64,000 nucleotides of DNA from Scybalomonas sp905214925. GTDB lineage: Bacteria; Bacillota; Clostridia; Lachnospirales; Lachnospiraceae. The notes under the pieces were generated by a model. That model worked only from the letters and a program-made list of their open reading frames with translations. It did no database searches and had not been told where the DNA came from. Within the stretch, counting starts at the first letter, position 1. The number at the start of each line of letters is the position of its first letter. The DNA lies in NCBI GenBank assembly GCA_905214925.1, contig CAJMOB010000001.1:62001-126000 (forward strand). Direction: 5' to 3'. Positions 42,822 to 50,367 of the stretch are shown one piece after another. Both the position numbers and the translations under genes were made by a program.

Positions 42822-43559
42822 TTAACCAATAATGGCAATGCTCTTTTCTTCTGCATCAATATTTTCTTGTAAATAGTTTTTAATGTTTTTTACAGCCTGA
42901 TATTTCCAAAGGCCACCATCTGCTGCCACAATCTTAAACATTGGCGCACCATCTCTTTCTGAGATTCTGAATACAAACTTACTTTCTGGTTGATCTACTT
43001 CTAAAAATGTACGATATGGTTTTAATGTAACAGGGTTAGGAACTAGAACATTTTCTTTACTTGCAATTCCTTTTTTTATAGTTGTCATCTGTGTGCATCC
43101 GTCATCTCCATAGTTTGCTGTAGAATTAGATTCTACATTTCCTGCAACTTTTAAGATGAGTTTTAAATCATCTGTTTCCTGGAAGGCTGTCTGCAAATTA
43201 ATAATGAATTCCTCTTGGTTGTACCAAGTGTCGAACTTAAATCCAAATGGATTACAGTTAGAAATAAGTAATGTTTCTCTATCTCTTTCATTATTTAATC
43301 CAGAGATTAATCTAACCTCTGTTGGTTTTACAATATGGATGATCATAGAGTCTCTTAACTCGCTTGGTTTATCTTGGATATAATCTACTAATGATGTAAG
43401 GTTACTAACCTCTAATGCTTTTGCCTTATCTTCTACATCCATTCTTTGTAATGGAATATTTTTTACATAAGTTTTTCCGTTAATGACTACAGGATTAATT
43501 TTTTCTGCCTGAACTCCTAAACCTCTAATAAATTCCATTGCTCCTGTTAAATTTTCCAT
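42822..43559 (-). CDS. DUF2303 (YfdQ-like) phage protein
   Basis: 245 residues. 'YRTFLEVDQPESKFVFRISE' and 'IVAADGGLWKYQAVKNIKNY' match the DUF2303 family, found in replication regions of phages and of unknown function. A strong AGGAGG site is present. Confidence 0.8.
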   Translation of the reverse strand: MENLTGAMEFIRGLGVQAEKINPVVINGKTYVKNIPLQRMDVEDKAKALEVSNLTSLVDYIQDKPSELRDSMIIHIVKPTEVRLISGLNNERDRETLLISNCNPFGFKFDTWYNQEEFIINLQTAFQETDDLKLILKVAGNVESNSTANYGDDGCTQMTTIKKGIASKENVLVPNPVTLKPYRTFLEVDQPESKFVFRISERDGAPMFKIVAADGGLWKYQAVKNIKNYLQENIDAEEKSIAIIG

Positions 43560-43572
43560 AATGATATCCTCC

Positions 43573-43950
43573 TTATTTTGCCGCTCTTAAATCTACAACT
43601 TTACTTTTATCAGTGTTTTCTTGTTCCTGTTCGACTTCTTCAAAACTCATTTGCCCAGGAAGTTGACCACCAATTTCCACACAGTCGACTTCTCCAGTGA
43701 CAGGGTCCTGTCCCATATTAAGAGTTGTTCTGACTGCTTGTCTTGGAGCAAGTGCAACTTTAGATTCTACAGTAGTTTCTACAAACTCTCTGCTATCGTT
43801 TGGTTTCAATTTGATTGTAAGCGTAATCTTTCTTTCCTTTGTAGCATCAGTGTTCGGGTCTTGAGTGTTCTTTGTTACCTCTTCTAGTGCTGCATTAAAA
43901 ACTTTACTTAATGCTCCTTGTGCGAATGTTTCTAAATTATGGTGTTGCAT
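43573..43950 (-). CDS. Phage 'replication terminator' family protein
   Basis: 125 residues. 'ERKITLTIKLKPNDSREFVE' and 'KVALAPRQAVRTTLNMGQDP' belong to the family annotated as replication terminator protein in Clostridia phages; direct evidence for that role is unknown to me. It precedes the DUF2303 gene in the same unit. Confidence 0.75.
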   Translation of the reverse strand: MQHHNLETFAQGALSKVFNAALEEVTKNTQDPNTDATKERKITLTIKLKPNDSREFVETTVESKVALAPRQAVRTTLNMGQDPVTGEVDCVEIGGQLPGQMSFEEVEQEQENTDKSKVVDLRAAK

Positions 43951-43965
43951 AATGTTTTCCTCCTG

Positions 43966-44121
43966 TTATTTTTTGTTATTGTTTTCTTTCCAGATATATT
44001 TAAGTTCAATGCATTTAATTTCACCAGAGTCGTCTGAATGGATTTTTGTGTCTGCTAAATCCATTTCTTTTAGGACTGCCCCTAATGGTTTTTCTAACAT
44101 TTCGTTCAGCTTCAATACCAT
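43966..44121 (-). CDS. Small phage protein, unknown function
   Basis: 51 residues, ATG 44119-44121 with AGGAGGTG upstream, 'MVLKLNEMLEKPLGAVLKEM'. It lies between the helicase and the previous gene. Not recognised. Confidence 0.58.
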   Translation of the reverse strand: MVLKLNEMLEKPLGAVLKEMDLADTKIHSDDSGEIKCIELKYIWKENNNKK

Positions 44122-44127
44122 CACCTC

Positions 44128-45483
44128 CTAAAAATATTTCTTCCAGTCATTAACAACTGAATTGGATATGCCCTCTTTTTTCATAAGGGCTTGATTTATT
44201 TTTTCATCCACAGTTCCTTCTGCGAGCAAATCAATGTAAGTACACCGATTCTTTTGACCGATCCTATGGATACGAGAAAGACTCTGTGAATAAGTCGCAT
44301 AATTAAAATTTTTACTGTAGTAGACACAAGTATCTGCTGCCGTTAATGTTATTCCAGTTCCAGCGGTATCGATCTGGCCAATAAAGACTACTGTGTCCTT
44401 ATCTTCCTGGAACTGCTGCACTAACTTCCCTCTGTCCGTCTTTTTTGTATCTCCATACATACAAACAGACTTTTTATTTTTTAAGAGCTTGTCCACAGTG
44501 TCCTTAATAGCAAGTACCTCTGGAACAAACCTTGCAAAGATCACTAACTTCTTGCCTGCGTATAAAACATAGTCTTCTACGATATCTTTTATAGCTTCTA
44601 GTTTCTCTGTTCCTACTTGCTCAACAGTATCCGATTCATCTGTTTGTAAAAATCCACCACATAGCTGCTGCAATCGAAGCAACTTTGTAAGAACCGTTGT
44701 GGCCGTCACTTGCTCTTCATTTTCAAGTTCAGCTATACTGTCCTCCTTTAATTTCTGATAAATCTTTGCCGTCTTATTATTAAGAGCAACATATCTTGTT
44801 TCGAATATTTGCTCTGGAAGGTCCAGGGCTTCATCTTTTGTAACACGATATGCAATTGAATGCTCTTTTTTCGTCAATTCCTTTAGGTTTCTGTAGCCAA
44901 CAATTTGTTTATTATTAAAACCACCCATCTTACAGTATGTATTTCTAAATTCATAAAAGTTTGTTCCGAAAATCTTCGGATCCAGGAAGCGATATTGGCT
45001 ATATAAATCAATAATTTCATTCTGTACTGGAGTTCCAGACAAAATGAGCTTATATCTAGCCTTATCCCCTAGCTCGTGAACTGCTTTGCTTTGCGTTGCA
45101 TTATGAGTTTTAATCCGTTGGCTTTCATCACAAACGATCATATCGGCATCGAACTCTAATAGGAGTTCTTTAATACCTTTTCGCCATACTCCTTCATAAT
45201 TGATGACTGCAACTTTTAACTGTTCGCCTTCCAAGGACATTAAATTTTTAAGACTTTTTTCTCGCTTAGCTTTTGTATCCAATAAAGCAATTACAGTGTT
45301 TGGAAACGCTGCATATTCTTTAAATTCTTTTGGCCACACTGCCACAACGGATGATGGAGCAATAATTAAAACACGTTTGATAAATCCTTTTTCATAGGCA
45401 GCTCCAATGATAGAGATTGAGGTTAGAGTTTTTCCACATCCCATGTCAAAGAGCAACCCAAAACCAAAATTGTCATCCTGCAA
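44128..45483 (-). CDS. SNF2-type DEAD/DEAH helicase, ATPase part (gene split)
   Basis: Motif I 'LLFDMGCGKTLTSISI', motif II 'IVCDESQRIK', motif III 'LSGTPVQNEIIDLYSQYRF' and motif VI 'SLSRIHRIGQKNRCTYIDLL' are intact. The N-terminal Q-motif region is missing here and is found in the ORF at 45762-46121. Start taken at TTG 45481-45483 after GAAGGTG; an ATG at 45570 would overlap the previous gene by ~98 bp. It probably remodels replication forks or recombination intermediates. Confidence 0.85.
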   Translation of the reverse strand: MQDDNFGFGLLFDMGCGKTLTSISIIGAAYEKGFIKRVLIIAPSSVVAVWPKEFKEYAAFPNTVIALLDTKAKREKSLKNLMSLEGEQLKVAVINYEGVWRKGIKELLLEFDADMIVCDESQRIKTHNATQSKAVHELGDKARYKLILSGTPVQNEIIDLYSQYRFLDPKIFGTNFYEFRNTYCKMGGFNNKQIVGYRNLKELTKKEHSIAYRVTKDEALDLPEQIFETRYVALNNKTAKIYQKLKEDSIAELENEEQVTATTVLTKLLRLQQLCGGFLQTDESDTVEQVGTEKLEAIKDIVEDYVLYAGKKLVIFARFVPEVLAIKDTVDKLLKNKKSVCMYGDTKKTDRGKLVQQFQEDKDTVVFIGQIDTAGTGITLTAADTCVYYSKNFNYATYSQSLSRIHRIGQKNRCTYIDLLAEGTVDEKINQALMKKEGISNSVVNDWKKYF

Positions 45484-45769
45484 TTCTATCACCTTCTTTT
45501 CTTTTCTTTTTCTTTCTTCGAATGACTTTCCAGCCCATTCTCTGGCCACACCATTGACAATGTTTGTCATCTATATTCACTCTTCTCATACAATTTGGAC
45601 AAAAATAAAGACTGACTCGCATAACTGGTGTCTCTTCTTTCTCATATTTTTTAATTAAGTTTTTATGCTGTCGGCCTAAACTTTTATAGTCCTGTAGGAT
45701 AGATGCTAATTCATCTGGGGTAGGTGGTAATCCAAACTCTTCCATGACACTTTCTAATGTCTTATCCAT
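45473..45769 (-). CDS. Zinc-ribbon protein inserted between helicase halves
   Basis: 98 residues from ATG 45767-45769, overlapping the previous stop by 8 bp. 'YFCPNCMRRVNIDDKHCQWC' is a zinc ribbon, followed by a very basic tail ('RKKKKRKEGDRIAG'). It separates the Q-motif ORF from the helicase core. Not a recognised homing endonuclease. Confidence 0.6.
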   Translation of the reverse strand: MDKTLESVMEEFGLPPTPDELASILQDYKSLGRQHKNLIKKYEKEETPVMRVSLYFCPNCMRRVNIDDKHCQWCGQRMGWKVIRRKKKKRKEGDRIAG

Positions 45770-46121
45770 TTGAATCACCATCTATCATTTCAAATTGTAA
45801 GAGTGCCATATTGGCCGCTCTTACTTGATGTTCATAGAGCGAAACTTTAACTGGGTATTTTAATAATGGAATAGGCTTTTGTTTTAATCGCTCTCTATCG
45901 ATTAAATGTGCCTTTTTCTTCATTTTCAGACGCTTCTTTTCGAACTCTACAGGTAAACCTGTAAAGTTATGGAGCTTATCTAAAGTCTCAATATCTGCTA
46001 GTCCAACAAGCATTTTGAGGCTTTTATTCCATTTCATATGCTTCCATCCGCTTATTACATCATACTGAACTCGGTTGAGTTCTTTTAAGTAAATGGAATG
46101 TCCCTTAATTGCAACCTGCAT
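45762..46121 (-). CDS. N-terminal part of the SNF2-type helicase (Q-motif region)
   Basis: 119 residues. The first ~80 residues ('LKELNRVQYDVISGWKHMKW', 'LVGLADIETLDKL') and the end 'YPVKVSLYEHQVRAANMALL' match the N-terminus of phage SNF2 helicases, where the HQ Q-motif normally lies ~20 residues before motif I. Here the frame stops at TAA 45762-45764 and the motif I part resumes ~290 bp later. It may work as a separate subunit. Confidence 0.72.
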   Translation of the reverse strand: MQVAIKGHSIYLKELNRVQYDVISGWKHMKWNKSLKMLVGLADIETLDKLHNFTGLPVEFEKKRLKMKKKAHLIDRERLKQKPIPLLKYPVKVSLYEHQVRAANMALLQFEMIDGDSNG

Positions 46122-46122
46122 C

Positions 46123-46359
46123 TCATTCTCCTTTCTCCTCTTCTATTTCATTAACATCAACGGGAATTGGATTATTGGGGTCTGTTAGATCATATCCATC
46201 CCATTTCTCTAAAAACGCATTTAGTGTGGACTCTCTTACCTTTAATCTTCCGATTTTCATAAATTTAAGAAGTCCAGAATTATGTAATTTATAGATATAG
46301 GCAATACTTGTTTTTAAATGCTCTGCTACCTCTTTTACTGTTAATAACTGTTCTGCCAT
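46123..46359 (-). CDS. Excisionase-type HTH protein
   Basis: 78 residues. 'LLTVKEVAEHLKTSIAYIYK' then 'KIGRLKVRESTLNAFLEK' is the HTH_17/excisionase fold. It may act in excision together with the integrase or as an early regulator. Good ribosome site (AAAGGAG). Confidence 0.8.
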   Translation of the reverse strand: MAEQLLTVKEVAEHLKTSIAYIYKLHNSGLLKFMKIGRLKVRESTLNAFLEKWDGYDLTDPNNPIPVDVNEIEEEKGE

Positions 46360-46390
46360 AACATTCTCCTTTCTGAATTAAAAATATATA

Positions 46391-46800
46391 AATCAATAAA
46401 GGGAATAAGGAGTATCCCTTAATATTTATTACTTATCTGTCTTATATACACTAAAGTGTATCGAATTAATCCTCCCTAGATTCGCAACAGGGTTATGGAT
46501 TCTAACAGTTTCTCCAAAAGGTGAAACAGAAAAACTGTTAGAAAGTATCTCCCTGAGTTCTTACATGGGAATATCATCTAATGTCCGCAGTACAGTAAAA
46601 ACTGTCAATGGATTATCTCACCTATGCTCGTCCAGGCTAATCCATTGTTCTCTCAACCGAGCAATATCCTCCAGGCCGTTTGTTATTTTACGAGGGTATG
46701 CGCCTTCCACCCCTCTGACGGCTATCTCTCCATCGGACATACTTTAAGATAACCGAGTTGATTTTATAGCAGCGGCTCAACTAGACCCTCTGTTTTTAGT
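46391..46800 (-). ncRNA. Structured RNA with a pseudoknot in the early leader, candidate
   Basis: About 400 bp without a gene, richer in GC than its surroundings, with many perfect stems: CTAACAGTTT/AAACTGTTAG (46502-46511 with 46532-46541); ATGTCCG/CGGACAT (46581-46587 with 46734-46740) enclosing a core; CAATGGATTA/TAATCCATTG (46606-46615 with 46638-46647) interleaved with TGCTCG/CGAGCA (46625-46630 with 46658-46663), an H-type pseudoknot; AGTTGA/TCAACT (46756-46761 with 46777-46782). It lies in the early transcript between the first small gene and the excisionase-type gene. A role such as leader antitermination is inference; the strand follows the neighbours. Confidence 0.6.
46446..46461. 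promoter_or_regulatory. 7-bp inverted repeat, operator-like
   Basis: ATACACT (46446-46452) / AGTGTAT (46455-46461) with a 2-nt spacer, in the leader before the excisionase-type gene. Candidate operator or part of the structured RNA. Confidence 0.4.
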
Positions 46801-46862
46801 GTGGTGTCTGCTTCCACATATGTATTAAATTGTGTTGTATAACTATTTAGAAAAGTCACATG

Positions 46863-47012
46863 TTATGAGGCTTTCTGCTGTTTCTGAGTTTCAATAGCGA
46901 TATTGCATCCTTTTAAAATGTTCTCAATGGCTTTTTTATCTTCCGCTGAGCTGTTTTTTAAAAAGATAGCAAATTCTTGAACTAAGCTTTTAGCTTCATT
47001 TACACTCTTCAT
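46863..47012 (-). CDS. First small early gene, unknown function
   Basis: 49 residues, ATG 47010-47012 with AAAGGAG upstream, 'MKSVNEAKSLVQEFAIFLKN'. It is helical. It is the first gene of the early leftward operon, in the position of Cro, but no HTH is visible. Not recognised. Confidence 0.58.
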   Translation of the reverse strand: MKSVNEAKSLVQEFAIFLKNSSAEDKKAIENILKGCNIAIETQKQQKAS

Positions 47013-47053
47013 AAAACCAACTCCTTTTCAATTTATCTTTGAGTTATATACCC

Positions 47054-47081
47054 ATTATACAACCTATTAAGAGTTTGTCAA
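47054..47081 (-). promoter_or_regulatory. Leftward early promoter
   Basis: On the minus strand TTGACA (47076-47081), a 16-bp spacer and TATAAT (47054-47059). It drives the early operon away from the repressor. The -35 lies in a 10-bp sequence (TGGGTTGACA) repeated inverted at the rightward promoter. Confidence 0.82.
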
Positions 47082-47115
47082 CCCATTTTCGATAATTTGT
47101 TTTTATTTTTTTGGG

Positions 47116-47144
47116 TTGACATACTCATTTTTAAAAAGTATAAT
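47116..47144 (+). promoter_or_regulatory. Rightward repressor promoter
   Basis: TTGACA (47116-47121), 17-bp spacer, TATAAT (47139-47144), a perfect consensus promoter. TGTCAACCCA (47076-47085) and TGGGTTGACA (47112-47121) form a 10-bp inverted repeat shared by the two divergent promoters, a likely operator pair. Confidence 0.88.
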
Positions 47145-47169
47145 AATCATGAAAGGAAGTGATATAACA

Positions 47170-47529
47170 TTGAATACCATTTCTGAAAGAATAAAATTCA
47201 TCAGAAAAGACTTGAAATTAACACAAGAAGCTTTTGGTGAAAAACTAGGTGTTAGCCGTGACGTAATAAACAATTTAGAACGTGATAGAGTTGATATTAA
47301 AGAACCAATGAAAAAACTCATTTGTAGAATATTTAATGTAGATTACTTCTGGTTAACTGAAGGGACTGGTGAACCTTACATAGGTGTGCCAGATTTGATA
47401 TTAGAAGAAGCTATTGAAAAATATAATCTTGATGATACTGATAAGAAGTTGATTGAAGAATATATTAAACTTGAACCAGCTGTTCGAGATGCAATAAAGA
47501 ATTATTTAACAAATGTTTTTTCTAAATAA
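47170..47529 (+). CDS. Phage repressor, XRE/CI-like (lysogeny switch)
   Basis: 119 residues from TTG 47170-47172, preceded by AAAGGAAG; an ATG further upstream overlaps the promoter. The HTH is 'LTQEAFGEKLGVSRDVINNL', followed by 'VDYFWLTEGTGEPYIG', typical of short CI-like repressors, and a C-terminal helical part. It lacks a peptidase domain, so induction must work differently from lambda CI. It lies opposite the early operon. Confidence 0.88.
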   Translation: MNTISERIKFIRKDLKLTQEAFGEKLGVSRDVINNLERDRVDIKEPMKKLICRIFNVDYFWLTEGTGEPYIGVPDLILEEAIEKYNLDDTDKKLIEEYIKLEPAVRDAIKNYLTNVFSK

Positions 47530-47535
47530 AAAACG

Positions 47536-47557
47536 GTGCTGACATAAATCAGCACCT
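47536..47557 (-). terminator. Terminator shared by the repressor and a small convergent gene
   Basis: GGTGCTGA / TCAGCACC with a 6-nt loop, just after the repressor stop; on the minus strand it is followed by a GTTTTTT run. Serves both directions. Confidence 0.75.
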
Positions 47558-47570
47558 ATCCCTTAAGACC

Positions 47571-47681
47571 TTAAGAGTTTACAAATTTGTGATGAATAAA
47601 TTCATAAATTTTTTTGAGCTTTTCATTATCCAATCTTCTTAATAGGATAACAATACGCTCAATGTATTCTTCATTTTTCAT
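47571..47681 (-). CDS. Very small lysogeny-region protein
   Basis: 36 residues, ATG 47679-47681 with GGGAGGTG 7 bp upstream, 'MKNEEYIERIVILLRRLDNE'. Short amphipathic proteins of this kind are common beside phage repressors; function unknown. Confidence 0.55.
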   Translation of the reverse strand: MKNEEYIERIVILLRRLDNEKLKKIYEFIHHKFVNS

Positions 47682-48020
47682 CACACTACACCTCCCACTT
47701 CATAAAACTATACGCAATCATTAGTTGCTCTGCTACATTCAATATATCATAATTAAATTTGTAATGTTTCCGAATTTAATTTGATTCGTGGGATATAATT
47801 TACGTTTTATATATTTTTTCTTGCAGTAACAAAGCAAATTTATTTCAAGATCAAAAATTTTTTATAATATCTCATATTGTAAAATCACATCTCTAGTTTT
47901 TGTGCAAAATTACAATATGAAAATAAAAATTTTTTTTCTATGAATATAATTATATAACATATTTTAATAAAATCTATATTTTAACGACATTTGTCCACAA
48001 ATTTAGACAAACAGGAATCG
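47682..48020. other. AT-rich intergenic region with a 10-bp inverted repeat
   Basis: About 340 bp without a gene. It contains CATATTGTAA (47873-47882) / TTACAATATG (47910-47919), perfect 10-bp arms 27 bp apart, a possible operator for the neighbouring XRE regulator or a transcription stop. Nothing else is convincing. Confidence 0.45.
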
Positions 48021-48023
48021 GAT

Positions 48024-48221
48024 CTATTTATAATCAGATTCAAATAGATCCGTAATGCGTACATCCATAGCAATGGCTAATTTTTCTAAATAGTCTAATC
48101 GCGGGGAAACTTTACCATTTTCTATGTTATTAAGAGTTGCACGACTTATTCCTGTTAGTTCTTCGAGCTGCCTTAATGTAAGCCCTTTATTAGCTCGTAC
48201 TTGCCAAAGCAATATACGCAC
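48024..48221 (-). CDS. XRE-family regulator
   Basis: 65 residues from GTG 48219-48221, chosen because GGGAGG lies 6 bp upstream. The HTH is 'LTLRQLEELTGISRATLNNI', followed by 'GKVSPRLDYLEKLAIAMDVR', the family's typical second half. It may be the Cro-like partner of the repressor or the regulator of the accessory genes upstream. Confidence 0.85.
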   Translation of the reverse strand: MRILLWQVRANKGLTLRQLEELTGISRATLNNIENGKVSPRLDYLEKLAIAMDVRITDLFESDYK

Positions 48222-48333
48222 AGTGTTTCCTCCCATGCTATTATTACATAAAAATGGCAATATTGTATAATGGTAAAATATACCACTTTATATTAGTTTT
48301 AAAAATGCATAGTGCTATTATTAGGAGTGTGTA

Positions 48334-48360
48334 TTTTTAAGACTAATGTAGTCTTAAAAA
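48334..48360. promoter_or_regulatory. 11-bp inverted repeat before the accessory gene pair
   Basis: TTTTTAAGACT (48334-48344) / AGTCTTAAAAA (48350-48360), loop AATGT, ending a few bases before the AGGAGG site of the zinc-ribbon gene. It may hide the ribosome site in RNA or act as an operator. Confidence 0.5.
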
Positions 48361-48381
48361 ATACAAGGAGGATGAAGATAT

Positions 48382-48558
48382 ATGAAATGCCCAAAATGTG
48401 GAAGTGAAAATCTTGAAATCGTAAGTGATGTAAAAGGTAAAGGAGCTAGTTTCTGGAAAATTTGTATGTGTGGAATATGCGGATTAGCTGGAACTGGAAA
48501 AACTAAAACTACACATTACTGGATTTGTAAAGAGTGTGGAAATAAATTTAAAGCATAA
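48382..48558 (+). CDS. Zinc-ribbon protein, accessory
   Basis: 58 residues, ATG 48382-48384 after AAGGAGG, 'MKCPKCGSENLEIVSDVKGK', with a second pair 'WICKECGNKFK' and an additional 'CMCGICG'. Likely a zinc-binding small protein. The stop overlaps the next start (TAATG), so the two are coupled. Confidence 0.75.
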   Translation: MKCPKCGSENLEIVSDVKGKGASFWKICMCGICGLAGTGKTKTTHYWICKECGNKFKA

Positions 48559-48896
48559 TGAATAAAAAGGATATTATATGGATTAGATTAATGGAATGGT
48601 GCTATAAATATTGGGGATGCCATCAAATACCTGAAAGAAGTTTTTTCCTATTTGGTTACCAGTTTCCAGTATGCGCGAGATGCACTGGTATCATTATAGG
48701 TGGAATCTTGGCTATTGTTATCCCATTTATTGACTTATCATATTACTCATTAATTTTACTAATTCCATTAATTCTAGACGGAACCATACAACTAAAAACT
48801 CGATATGAATCTAATAATTTTAAAAGATTCCTAACAGGTTTCCTTTATGGCTTTGGATTAATTTCAGCTATTATACACACAATCAAAATTTTATAA
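48558..48896 (+). CDS. DUF2085 membrane protein, accessory
   Basis: 112 residues. 'GCHQIPERSFFLFGYQFPVC' and 'ARCTGIIIGGILAIVIPF' are the DUF2085 signature (Cys/His motif plus membrane segments); three hydrophobic segments are visible. Function unknown. It lies in the lysogenic-conversion position between repressor and integrase and may be expressed in the lysogen. Confidence 0.82.
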   Translation: MNKKDIIWIRLMEWCYKYWGCHQIPERSFFLFGYQFPVCARCTGIIIGGILAIVIPFIDLSYYSLILLIPLILDGTIQLKTRYESNNFKRFLTGFLYGFGLISAIIHTIKIL

Positions 48897-48897
48897 T

Positions 48898-48934
48898 CAA
48901 AAAAAGACTCCTGACTGCAATCAGAAGCCTTTAA
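48898..48934. terminator. Terminator after the DUF2085 gene
   Basis: An imperfect hairpin (GACTCCTGACTG / CAATCAGAAGCC), flanked by AAAAAAA on the left and TTTAAA on the right. It is stronger on the minus strand, but it also closes the plus-strand gene pair. Confidence 0.55.
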
Positions 48935-49065
48935 ATAAACTTTCGTCCTCTTGTGGAAAACGATAGTTATACAACACACATTCATTCTATCGTATTTCTG
49001 CTGGATCCGCAAGGGTCTATTTTTTATACTCATTTTTATATATCTTTTAAGAAAGGAATTATTTT

Positions 49066-50259
49066 ATGGCAGAAATTAACGTAAGAAAACGTGGCGAAAA
49101 GTGGGAATACCGCTTTGAAGCCGCAAAAGTTGATGGTAAAAGAAAACAGATTAGTAAAGGAGGATTTAGAACAAAAAAAGAAGCACTTGAAGCTGGTGCC
49201 GAAGCATTAGCAGAATATAAAAAATCTGGAAAAAACTTTAAACCTTCTGAAATGTCATTTTCAGATTTACTAGATGAATGGTATGAAAATTATTGCAAAG
49301 TAGAGCTGAAAGACACAACCTTAATTGGATATGAAAAAAATATTCGTGTGCATATCAAGCCTGCTTTAGGAAAATATTATTTAAAAAATATAACAACCAA
49401 TGATATTCAAATATTTCTAAACAATAAATTTAATGAAGGATATTCAAGAAATCGCTTATCTGCTCTTAAAGGAAATCTATTTAAAGCTTTTTCATATGCC
49501 AAAAAAATAGGATATATTGATAGTAACCCAGTTGTAGAAGCAGATATTCCTTCTGTACGAGCAAAAAGTAAGGTGGCAACCAGGAAGAAAGAGAGAACTT
49601 ATATTCCTCCTGAAATATTTGAACAAATTATTGAACGTTTCCCAGAAGGTCATCCTTGTCATTTAGCATTAATCTTAGGATATCGTGCTGGTTTACGTCT
49701 TGGTGAAGCATTTGCAATTGATATTTATAAAGATATCAATTTTGAAACTTCCACTTTAACAGTGAATTATCAAGTTCAGTGGATTAATCATAAATGGAAA
49801 TTCACTCCACCTAAATATAATTCTATTCGGGATGTTAAACTTGATAATAGTACAATGGAGCTATTAAAAAGAACAAAGAATATGATTGAAAAATCTATTT
49901 TAGTTTATGGAGAATATAGAACACATTTATATAGAAATGAAAAGATGGAATTAAACGACAAAGGCGATGGAGAAGAAATTCATATGTTAATGCAAAGGGC
50001 TGATGGTTCATATATCCAACCTCGTGTTATGCAGCACTGTTTTTCAGTGATTCATCATAAAATGGGATATGTTGATCTTGATTACCATTCATTTCGACAC
50101 ACCCACACAACAATGTTGATTGAATCTGGAGCTGATTTAAAGGCAGTCCAAGCACGACTCGGACATAAGAGAATAGAAACCACACTAAATATATATACGC
50201 ATATAACAGAAAACATGAAAGATAAAACAAAGGAACTCTTAGATGAAATGTATAAATAA
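49066..50259 (+). CDS. int: Phage integrase (tyrosine recombinase)
   Basis: 397 residues. An N-terminal AP2/arm-binding domain ('KRGEKWEYRFEAAKVDGKRK'), a SAM-like core-binding domain (~60-165), then the catalytic domain with 'GYRAGLRLGEAF', 'YHSFRHTHTTMLIESGADLK', 'LGHKRIETTLNIYTHI' (Arg, His-x-x-Arg, His, Tyr). It lies next to the right att site, and it catalyses insertion into the GGGtGRT gene. Its arm domain distinguishes it from the recombinase at 9.4 kb. Confidence 0.95.
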   Translation: MAEINVRKRGEKWEYRFEAAKVDGKRKQISKGGFRTKKEALEAGAEALAEYKKSGKNFKPSEMSFSDLLDEWYENYCKVELKDTTLIGYEKNIRVHIKPALGKYYLKNITTNDIQIFLNNKFNEGYSRNRLSALKGNLFKAFSYAKKIGYIDSNPVVEADIPSVRAKSKVATRKKERTYIPPEIFEQIIERFPEGHPCHLALILGYRAGLRLGEAFAIDIYKDINFETSTLTVNYQVQWINHKWKFTPPKYNSIRDVKLDNSTMELLKRTKNMIEKSILVYGEYRTHLYRNEKMELNDKGDGEEIHMLMQRADGSYIQPRVMQHCFSVIHHKMGYVDLDYHSFRHTHTTMLIESGADLKAVQARLGHKRIETTLNIYTHITENMKDKTKELLDEMYK

Positions 50260-50260
50260 A

Positions 50261-50301
50261 ATGTCCACCGCTTAATCCTAGCGTGGACAAACGGTGGACA
50301 T
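50261..50301. promoter_or_regulatory. Right att arm: GTGGACA repeats and a hairpin
   Basis: TGTCCAC (50262-50268), GTGGACA (50283-50289) and GTGGACA (50294-50300). The outer arms form a 10-bp stem ATGTCCACCG (50261-50270) / CGGTGGACAT (50292-50301), followed on the minus strand by TTTTATTT. It may be both an arm-binding site and the replacement terminator for GGGtGRT. Confidence 0.6.
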
Positions 50302-50367
50302 TTCTCTAGTATATAGAGTGTATTTTATTAAAATAAAAAACAAATATTTTAAAGAATGTTGAAAATA

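Noticed and set aside
46391..46800. Group I or group II intron
   Set aside because: I could not identify a convincing catalytic core (P7 or domain V) or interrupted exons, so I list it only as an unclassified structured RNA.
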